Shown one piece after another: positions 1 through 4,824 of a stretch of 8,490 nucleotides of DNA. The position numbers and the translations under genes are program-made. Position 1 is the first letter of the stretch. Each line of letters opens with the position of its first letter. The notes under the pieces were generated by a model, which saw nothing but the letters and a program-made list of their open reading frames with translations, ran no database searches and had not been told where the DNA came from. The DNA is from Actinomycetes bacterium (GTDB lineage: Bacteria; Actinomycetota; Actinomycetes; Actinomycetales; Cellulomonadaceae): contig JAEXEM010000130.1 of assembly GCA_023401045.1 (NCBI GenBank), positions 1 to 8,490 of the forward strand, in the 5' to 3' direction.

Positions 1-134
1 CCGAGCGCGAGCGCGCCGCGAGCGCCGGCGCCCCCGTGACGCCGCCGCCCGCACTGCCGGGGCAGCCGGCGCAGCTCGAGGACCCGACCGACGGACCGGC
101 CGCCGGCACGACGACGGAGGACCGCACGCGATGA
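1..134 (+). CDS. glmU: 3' end of probable bifunctional GlmU (partial)
   Basis: This is an open reading frame that enters from the left edge (first full codon at base 3) and stops with TGA at 132-134, giving 43 visible residues rich in Pro, Ala, Gly, Thr and Asp. The visible part is only a low-complexity tail with no catalytic motif. GlmU (GlcNAc-1-P uridyltransferase and GlcN-1-P acetyltransferase, making UDP-GlcNAc for peptidoglycan) is proposed because it stands directly before prs in many Actinobacteria and often has a variable C-terminal tail there. The stop overlaps the prs start as ATGA, so the two genes are probably translationally coupled. The reading frame is well supported; the identity rests on synteny alone. 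Confidence 0.6.
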   Translation, partial: ERERAASAGAPVTPPPALPGQPAQLEDPTDGPAAGTTTEDRTR

Positions 135-1114
135 CGGGCATCATCAGCCACGACGGGGAGAAGCGCCTGGTGCTGGCGTCGGGGCGCGCGCACCCCGAGC
201 TCGCGCAGGACGTGGCGGACCACCTCGGCATCGAGCTGCTGCCGACCACCGCGTACGACTTCGCCAACGGCGAGATCTACGTGCGCTTCGGCGAGTCGGT
301 GCGCGGCGCCGACGCGTTCATCCTCCAGTCGCACTGCTCGCCGATCAACCAGTGGCTCATGGAGCAGCTGCTCATGATCGACGCGATGAAGCGCGCGTCC
401 GCGAAGACGATCACCGTCATCGCGCCCTTCTACCCGTACGCGCGGCAGGACAAGAAGCACCGCGGCCGCGAGCCGATCTCCGCGCGCCTCGTGTCCGACC
501 TGTTCAAGACCGCCGGCGCCGACCGCATCATGAGCGTCGACCTGCACGCGGCGCAGACGCAGGGCTTCTTCGACGGTCCGGTCGACCACCTGTGGGCGCA
601 GCCGATCCTCGTCGAGTACGTCCGCACCCGCGTCGACACCTCGAACGTCACGGTCGTCTCGCCGGACGCCGGGCGCATCCGCGTCGCCGAGCAGTGGGCC
701 GCCAAGCTCGGCGGCGGCCCGCTCGCGTTCGTCCACAAGACCCGCGACATCCGCAGCCCCAACAAGGCCGTCGCCAACCGGGTCGTCGGTGACGTCGAGG
801 GACGTTCCTGCGTCATCGTCGACGACCTCATCGACACCGCCGGCACGATCGCCGGCGCGGTGCGCGTCGTCCTCGAGGCCGGTGCGAAGGACGTCATCGT
901 CGCGGCGACGCACGGCGTCCTCTCCGACCCCGCCACCGAGCGGCTCCAGCAGTGCGGGGCGCGCGAGGTCATCATCACCGACACCCTGCCCGTGCACGAG
1001 GACCGCCGGTTCCCCCAGCTCACCGTGCTGTCGATCGCGCCGCTGCTCGCGCGCGCCATCCGCGAGGTCTTCGACGACGGGTCGGTGACGTCGCTCTTCG
1101 ACGGCAACGCCTGA
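131..1114 (+). CDS. prs: Ribose-phosphate pyrophosphokinase (PRPP synthetase)
   Basis: Makes PRPP from ribose 5-phosphate and ATP in the cytoplasm, feeding purine, pyrimidine, histidine, tryptophan and NAD synthesis and, in actinobacteria, decaprenyl-phosphoryl arabinose. The 327 residues are close to the usual class I length. Visible motifs are the ATP-binding YPYARQDKKHRGRE segment (101-114), DLHAAQTQGFF (137-147) and the PRPP-binding loop IVDDLIDTAGT (229-239). The SPDAGRIRVAEQWA (177-190) and HKTRD (202-206) segments have the form I recall from the mycobacterial enzyme. The ATG is chosen because GGAGG lies at 116-120, ten bases upstream, and because it overlaps the upstream stop as ATGA. 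No rearrangement or missing motif is seen. Confidence 0.97.
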   Translation: MTGIISHDGEKRLVLASGRAHPELAQDVADHLGIELLPTTAYDFANGEIYVRFGESVRGADAFILQSHCSPINQWLMEQLLMIDAMKRASAKTITVIAPFYPYARQDKKHRGREPISARLVSDLFKTAGADRIMSVDLHAAQTQGFFDGPVDHLWAQPILVEYVRTRVDTSNVTVVSPDAGRIRVAEQWAAKLGGGPLAFVHKTRDIRSPNKAVANRVVGDVEGRSCVIVDDLIDTAGTIAGAVRVVLEAGAKDVIVAATHGVLSDPATERLQQCGAREVIITDTLPVHEDRRFPQLTVLSIAPLLARAIREVFDDGSVTSLFDGNA

Positions 1115-1138
1115 CGGCGACGCGACCGACCCGAGGGA

Positions 1139-1189
1139 CGACCCGCCCGGGCGTGCCGGGGTGCCCCCCCGCCACGGCCGGGCGGGTCG
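1139..1189 (+). terminator. Hairpin after prs, probable terminator
   Basis: CGACCCGCCCGG at 1139-1150 is exactly complementary to CCGGGCGGGTCG at 1178-1189, a 12-bp perfect stem. After one G/G mismatch it continues with CGTG/CACG (1152-1155 with 1173-1176). It starts 25 bases after the prs stop and is not followed by a T-run, which is common for actinobacterial terminators. It most likely ends the glmU-prs transcript before a new promoter. A regulatory or RNA-stabilising hairpin is the alternative. Confidence 0.6.
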
Positions 1190-1215
1190 ATCGCGAGCGC
1201 CCCGTCCGGTAGGAT
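1187..1215 (+). promoter_or_regulatory. Candidate promoter for rplY
   Basis: TAGGAT at 1210-1215 fits the actinobacterial housekeeping -10 pattern TANNNT. At 17-base spacing the -35 position holds TCGATC (1187-1192), which matches TTGACA at only three of six positions. The box follows the prs hairpin and would give a leader of about 225-230 bases for rplY. The -10 box is reasonable; the -35 is weak. Confidence 0.4.
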
Positions 1216-1450
1216 CTCGGGGTTGCCTCGGCGAGGGACGACGGACGGTCGACGGACGCACAGCTCCGGCAGGCCCTCCTCGGTCCGTGATCGACTGGGT
1301 GGTCGCCTCCGCGTGCCCGTCCTGCGTCCCGCGTCGAGGCCACCGGGACGAGGTCCCGCCCCCGAGGAGCCCACCGGCCACGGGGACCACCCGACCAGAC
1401 CGACGTGCCGCGCCCGCCGCGCGGCACCACGCCACGCCTGAGGAGCACCA
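1216..1450 (+). promoter_or_regulatory. Long structured 5' leader of rplY
   Basis: This stretch has no credible gene. Three potential stems are visible. CGTCCC (1325-1330) can pair with GGGACG (1345-1350). The overlapping CGGGAC (1344-1349) can instead pair with GTCCCG (1353-1358) around a 3-base loop, so these two are mutually exclusive. GTGCCGCGC (1405-1413) pairs perfectly with GCGCGGCAC (1419-1427) around a 5-base loop, ending 12 bases before the rplY ribosome binding site GAGGAG (1440-1445). Ribosomal protein genes are often autoregulated through such leaders, and L25 binds 5S rRNA; a regulatory role here is inference. In GC-rich DNA some of these stems could arise by chance. Confidence 0.35.
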
Positions 1451-2074
1451 GTGTCCGAGATCAAGCTCGTCGCCACGGCCCGTACCGAGTTCGGCAAGGG
1501 CGCCGCCCGCCGTCTGCGTCGCGCGCACCAGATCCCCGCCGTCCTCTACGGGCACGGCGAGAAGCCCGTCCACGTCGCCCTCCCGGGCCACGAGACGATG
1601 CTCGCCGTCAAGCAGTCGAACGCGCTGTTCTCGATCGAGCTCGACGGCAAGGCGACCCTCGCGATCGTCAAGGACGTCCAGCGTGACGTCGTCCGCCAGG
1701 TCATCGAGCACGTCGACCTCCTCATCGTGAAGAAGGGCGAGAAGGTCGCCGTCGACGTGCCCGTCACGGTCGTCGGCGAGTCCGCCCCCGGCACCATCCA
1801 CGTCGTCGAGACGCAGAACCTCTCCCTCGAGGCCGAGGCCACGCACCTGCCGCAGCACGTCGAGGTCTCCATCGAGGGCCTCGAGGGCGGCCAGTCCGTC
1901 GCCGCCGGCGACGTCACGCTCCCCGCGGGCGCCACGCTCGTCACCGACCCGGAGATCGTCGTCGTCACGGTCTCGGTGCCGCAGGCGTCGGCCGAGGACG
2001 TCGCCGCCGACGAGGCCGCCGCCGAGCTCGCCGCCGAGCAGTCCGCCGCGTCCGCCGCGGACTCCGAGGGCTGA
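1451..2074 (+). CDS. rplY: 50S ribosomal protein L25/general stress protein Ctc
   Basis: Component of the large ribosomal subunit that binds 5S rRNA. The 207-residue protein is the long Ctc/TL5 form rather than the short enterobacterial L25. Residues 4-91 form the L25 domain, containing [15 protein letters not shown] (20-34) and the conserved [18 protein letters not shown] (74-91). Residues about 99-178 match the C-terminal beta domain of TL5/Ctc. Residues 179-207 are a flexible Ala/Glu/Asp/Ser tail, common in actinobacterial homologues. The GTG start is supported by GAGGAG at 1440-1445 and by the conserved N-terminus ([11 protein letters not shown]). It lies between prs and pth as in Mycobacterium and relatives, with its own likely promoter and leader. 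Confidence 0.95.
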   Translation: MSEIKLVATARTEFGKGAARRLRRAHQIPAVLYGHGEKPVHVALPGHETMLAVKQSNALFSIELDGKATLAIVKDVQRDVVRQVIEHVDLLIVKKGEKVAVDVPVTVVGESAPGTIHVVETQNLSLEAEATHLPQHVEVSIEGLEGGQSVAAGDVTLPAGATLVTDPEIVVVTVSVPQASAEDVAADEAAAELAAEQSAASAADSEG

Positions 2075-2089
2075 CCCTCCCCGCTCGAC

Positions 2090-2124
2090 GCGACGCCCGG
2101 TACCGTCACGGTGCCGGGCGTCGT
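2090..2124 (+). terminator. Strong hairpin between rplY and pth
   Basis: GACGCCCGGTACCG (2092-2105) pairs with CGGTGCCGGGCGTC (2109-2122) around a TCA loop. The 14 pairs include one T-G wobble, and a further C-G pair (2091/2123) and a G-T wobble (2090/2124) close the base. It starts about 16 bases after the rplY stop; the following GTCGTACCC is only mildly T-containing. Likely an intrinsic terminator or partial attenuator, since pth starts only 41 bases later and no clear promoter is visible between them. Confidence 0.65.
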
Positions 2125-2165
2125 CGTACCCACCCCGCCCCGCCCCACCCCTGGAGGACCGCCCC

Positions 2166-2786
2166 GTGAGCGACGGACCCTGGCTCGTCGCCGGCCTCGG
2201 CAACCCCGGCCCGCAGTACGCCGGCAACCGCCACAACGTCGGCCAGATGGTGCTCGACGAGCTCGCGCGGCGCGCCGGCGCGTCGTTCGCCTCCCGCGGG
2301 GGAGGGCTGCTCGGCCGGCGCCCGCAGGCCGCGACCGCCGAGGTGCGGCTCGGGACGCTGCCCGGCGGGGTGCCCGGTCCGCGCGTCGTGCTCGCCAAGC
2401 CGACGACGTACATGAACGTCTCCGGCGGTCCCGTCGCCGCGCTCGCCCGGTACCACGACGTGCCCGTCGAGCGCGTCGTCATGGTGCACGACGAGCTCGA
2501 CATCCCCTACGCCGAGGTGCGCCTCAAGCGCGGGGGCGGCGAGGGCGGGCACAACGGGCTGCGCGACACGACGAAGGCGCTCGGCTCGAAGGACTACGTG
2601 CGGGTCCGGGTCGGCATCGGCCGGCCCCCGGGGCGCCAGGACCCCGCGGACTTCGTCCTCAAGGACTTCTCGAGCGCCGAGCGCAAGGACCTGCCGTGGC
2701 TCGTCGACCGTGCCGCCGACGCCGTCGAGGCCGTCGTACTCGAGGGCCTCGAGGCAGCGCAGCTGAGGTTCCACACGAAGGCCTGA
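2166..2786 (+). CDS. pth: Peptidyl-tRNA hydrolase
   Basis: Cytoplasmic enzyme that cleaves the ester bond of peptidyl-tRNAs dropped by ribosomes, recycling tRNA. All family landmarks are present: GLGNPG with Asn13, NRHNVG with the catalytic His23, [10 protein letters not shown] with Asn84, HDELD with Asp109, and [11 protein letters not shown] with Asn130. They correspond to N10, H20, N68, D93 and N114 of the E. coli enzyme. The 206 residues exceed the usual ~190 because the segment between His23 and Asn84 is 13 residues longer, falling in a Gly/Arg/Pro-rich stretch at 43-73. The GTG start is supported by GGAGG at 2153-2157, eight bases upstream. It follows rplY as in other actinobacteria. Confidence 0.96.
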   Translation: MSDGPWLVAGLGNPGPQYAGNRHNVGQMVLDELARRAGASFASRGGGLLGRRPQAATAEVRLGTLPGGVPGPRVVLAKPTTYMNVSGGPVAALARYHDVPVERVVMVHDELDIPYAEVRLKRGGGEGGHNGLRDTTKALGSKDYVRVRVGIGRPPGRQDPADFVLKDFSSAERKDLPWLVDRAADAVEAVVLEGLEAAQLRFHTKA

Positions 2787-2810
2787 CGCCGCGTCCCGCG
2801 CGCGACGCAC

Positions 2811-2843
2811 GTTCACCCGGCGTTCACCTGACGCTCGCCCGCA
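2811..2843 (+). promoter_or_regulatory. Candidate PhoP box (three 11-bp direct repeats)
   Basis: Three adjacent 11-base units are visible: GTTCACCCGGC (2811-2821), GTTCACCTGAC (2822-2832) and GCTCGCCCGCA (2833-2843). As I recall it, the Streptomyces PhoP direct-repeat unit is G(G/T)TCAYYYR(G/C)G; the units match at about 10, 9 and 8 of 11 positions. The 11-bp period places each unit on the same helix face. The array ends just before a candidate -35 (2849-2854), the usual place for an activator. The repeats are seen directly; PhoP binding is inferred. Phosphate-starvation control of the next gene would follow. Confidence 0.5.
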
Positions 2844-2848
2844 GGTGG

Positions 2849-2877
2849 GTGACAACCTCATGTGAATAGGGTGAAAT
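2849..2877 (+). promoter_or_regulatory. Candidate promoter of the sugar transferase gene
   Basis: GTGACA (2849-2854) and TGAAAT (2872-2877) are separated by exactly 17 bases and lie in the most AT-rich part of this intergenic region, five bases after the direct-repeat array. Another -10-like box, TATAAC (2912-2917), lies closer to the gene but has no recognisable -35 at 16-18 bases. Either or both could be used. The pentamer GTGAA/GTGAC occurs three times here (2849, 2862, 2871) without regular spacing. Confidence 0.35.
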
Positions 2878-2958
2878 CGGGCAGAAAGCCTCCAACGGCG
2901 CGAACGACGCATATAACCTCCTGGCTACTGCAGGCAGAGCGCTGAGCCGGGGGACGCC

Positions 2959-4488
2959 ATGACACTGACGGCCGACGAGCACGCGTGGCGCCTCGAGGAG
3001 GAGAGGGAACGCCGCGGTCGTGCTCGCGAACCGCGCCGTTCGTGGGCCTCGGCGCAGCCGTTCGTGCGGCGTCCCACCCCGGTGAACTCCGACGACGCGC
3101 TGCGCAGCGAGAGCTGGCGCACGGTCGGCCTGCGCTACGTGCGCGTCATGTCCGTGCTCGACGGCGTCATCGCGGCCGGCATCGGGTACGCCGTGCTCCT
3201 GCCCAGCCGGCCGGCGCCCCAGGCCCTGCTGTGGAGCCTCGCCGGTGCGGCGATGCTCGTCGCGCTCGTCGCGTCCTTCCACGGGTACGACAGCGACCGT
3301 GTGGGGGACGGCCCCGCCGAGTTCCAGGCGGTGCTCCGGGCGGGTGCCACGGTCGCGGTCGTGCTCGTCGTGCTGTCGTGGCTGGCGGGGCGCGACGTGC
3401 CGCGGGTCGTCGTGCTCGTCGGGGTCCCGCTCACCGTGCTGATCGTGGCGATCGTGCGGCACATCGGCCGGCGGTGGCTGCACCGGCTGCGCTTCGACGG
3501 TCACGCGATGATGCGCACCGTCGTCGTGGGGGACGTGCGGACGGCCACCCGGCTCGCGTCCGACCTCGCCGTCTCGCGGCACCACGGGTACGACGTCGTC
3601 GGCATGTGCGTCCCGGACCTCGACGACGTCCGGCCCGTCTCCGGGGTCCCGGTGCTCGGGGCCACCGCGGACGTCGTGCAGGTCGTCGCGGACCACGCGG
3701 CCGAGGTCGTCGTCGTCGGTGCCGGGCAGCTGAGTGGTGACGCGCTGCGCCGGCTCACGTGGGCGCTCGGCCGTGCGGGGGCGCAGCTCGTCGTCGTCCC
3801 GGACCTCGTCGAGGTGGCGGGGCCACGGCTCAACCTGCGCCCCACCGCGGGCCTGTCGTTGCTCGAGGTCGAGGTGGGTCCGCCGCGGCGCCGCCTCGTC
3901 GCCAAGGCCCTCCTCGACGTCACGGTGGGAGCGGTCGCAGGGCTGGTCGCCCTCCCGGTCATCGCCGCGGCGGCCCTGGCGGTACGCCTCACGTCGCGCG
4001 GGCCTGCGTTCTTCAACCAGACGAGGGTCGGCCAGGACGGCAAGCGCTTCACCATGCGCAAGCTCCGCACGATGTACGTCGACGCGGACGAGCGCCTCGC
4101 CGACCTGCTCGCGCACAACGAGGGCGCAGGGGTGCTCTTCAAGATGCGCCGGGACCCGCGCGTGACTCCGGTCGGCCGCGTGCTGCGCAAGTACTCCCTC
4201 GACGAGCTGCCGCAGCTGTGGAACGTCGTGCGCGGGGACATGTCCCTCGTCGGCCCGCGTCCGCCGCTCGAGCACGAGGTCGCCGCGTACGAGGACCAGG
4301 TCCACCGCCGTCTGCACGTCAAGCCCGGCCTCACGGGGCTCTGGCAGGTGAGCGGCAGGTCCGACCTCGACTGGGACGAAGCGGTGCGTCTCGACCTGCG
4401 GTACGTCGACAACTGGTCCGTGGCGATGGACCTCATGATCATGTGGAAGACCGGGCGGGCCGTGCTCCGCGGGGTCGGCGCGTACTGA
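2959..4488 (+). CDS. Polyprenyl-phosphate sugar-1-phosphate transferase (WbaP/CpsE type)
   Basis: Membrane enzyme that starts exopolysaccharide repeat-unit assembly by moving a sugar 1-phosphate from a UDP-sugar to polyprenyl phosphate. After a basic, Glu/Arg-rich N-terminus, residues 62-167 hold about four membrane segments. Residues 185-285 resemble a CoA-binding/Rossmann-like domain. Residues 318-343 form a hydrophobic helix with a central Pro, as in the re-entrant helix of the family. The catalytic domain follows: FTMRKLRTM (364-372), SLDELPQLWNVVRGDMSLVGPRP (413-435) with the Asp415-Glu416 dyad equivalent to that of PglC, and KPGLTGLWQVSGRS (455-468). At 509 residues it is a full-length large-type enzyme. 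The sugar cannot be told from sequence. GGGGGA (2949-2954) is the ribosome binding site, four bases from the ATG. Confidence 0.93.
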   Translation: MTLTADEHAWRLEEERERRGRAREPRRSWASAQPFVRRPTPVNSDDALRSESWRTVGLRYVRVMSVLDGVIAAGIGYAVLLPSRPAPQALLWSLAGAAMLVALVASFHGYDSDRVGDGPAEFQAVLRAGATVAVVLVVLSWLAGRDVPRVVVLVGVPLTVLIVAIVRHIGRRWLHRLRFDGHAMMRTVVVGDVRTATRLASDLAVSRHHGYDVVGMCVPDLDDVRPVSGVPVLGATADVVQVVADHAAEVVVVGAGQLSGDALRRLTWALGRAGAQLVVVPDLVEVAGPRLNLRPTAGLSLLEVEVGPPRRRLVAKALLDVTVGAVAGLVALPVIAAAALAVRLTSRGPAFFNQTRVGQDGKRFTMRKLRTMYVDADERLADLLAHNEGAGVLFKMRRDPRVTPVGRVLRKYSLDELPQLWNVVRGDMSLVGPRPPLEHEVAAYEDQVHRRLHVKPGLTGLWQVSGRSDLDWDEAVRLDLRYVDNWSVAMDLMIMWKTGRAVLRGVGAY

Positions 4489-4494
4489 ACCCAC

Positions 4495-4516
4495 CGGGTC
4501 GGTGCGAACCGGCCCG
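4495..4516 (+). terminator. GNRA-loop hairpin after the sugar transferase
   Basis: CGGGTCGGT (4495-4503) pairs with ACCGGCCCG (4508-4516) around the tetraloop GCGA; nine pairs with one T-G wobble. It begins six bases after the stop codon. There is no T-run. A transcription terminator is the simplest reading, separating this gene from the next. Confidence 0.6.
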
Positions 4517-4756
4517 CAGGGGGTGTCGGGTATCGACCCGCTCTGCCGGCACGGCGCCGGCGGTCGCGCCCGCGCGCACCGTGGACGAATGGCCCGCTGC
4601 GGAGGGTGCCGGTGCGTCGGCCCGTCGTGCGGCCGTCCCGTGGTTCCCGCGTCCGGAGCGCTGGGGGCGTGTGGCCTGGTCAGGCGCGCGGACCGCCTTT
4701 ACCGCAGTTCCCGTAACCAGGCATGCCCCAGCGCGCCGTGGACCCCGCCGAACGGG

Positions 4757-4772
4757 TGTGATCTTTCTCACA
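4757..4772 (+). promoter_or_regulatory. Perfect CRP/GlxR-type operator
   Basis: TGTGATCTTTCTCACA consists of TGTGA, six bases, then TCACA: a perfect match to the half-sites of CRP/FNR-family regulators (Crp, Cmr and GlxR in Actinobacteria). It lies 52 bases before the ATG at 4825 in the AT-richer promoter part of the region. If TCGAAT (4791-4796) is the -10 box, the operator centre would be about 38 bases before transcription start, near the class II activator position; this is tentative. The palindrome is seen directly; the regulator and the direction of its effect are inferred. Confidence 0.6.
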
Positions 4773-4824
4773 TCTCACCCGCTCGCGTGATCGAATCGAG
4801 ACCTATGCGCCAGGATGCGTGCGT

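Larger units (their letters stand above)
4489..4824 (+). other. Gene-free region between transferase and glucanase-like gene
   Basis: The 336 bases hold a terminator-like hairpin at 4495-4516, a small stem (CGGGT/ACCCG, 4527-4540), an imperfect inverted repeat GCCTGGT (4674-4680) / ACCAGGC (4716-4722) with a 35-base loop, and the CRP-type palindrome at 4757-4772. From about 4690 onward the base composition becomes noticeably less GC-rich, as expected near a promoter. TCGAAT (4791-4796) is a possible -10 with no good -35. No gene, tRNA or known riboswitch was recognised. Confidence 0.6.

Noticed and set aside
2861..2876. Second CRP-like site before the sugar transferase (TGTGA at 2861-2865)
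   Set aside because: The partner half-site six bases on reads TGAAA instead of TCACA, so there is no palindrome.
2824..4494. Long minus-strand open frame of 556 codons opposite the sugar transferase
   Set aside because: Its translation is low-complexity His/Arg/Asp/Val with no domain, and it mirrors the codon pattern of the clear transferase on the + strand. Long antisense frames are normal in very GC-rich DNA.
4674..4722. Possible riboswitch or terminator formed by GCCTGGT/ACCAGGC
   Set aside because: Only seven pairs with a 35-base loop, and no match to c-di-GMP, c-di-AMP or other riboswitch cores that I know.
4581..4790. Possible small + strand gene from GTG 4581 (begins VDEWPAAEG)
   Set aside because: No ribosome binding site, third-position G/C falls off in its last third, and it covers the CRP-type operator and promoter region.
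4819..4824. GTG 4819 as the start of the secreted protein
   Set aside because: AGGA (4812-4815) would be only three bases away, whereas it is nine bases from ATG 4825; the two choices differ by two residues only.
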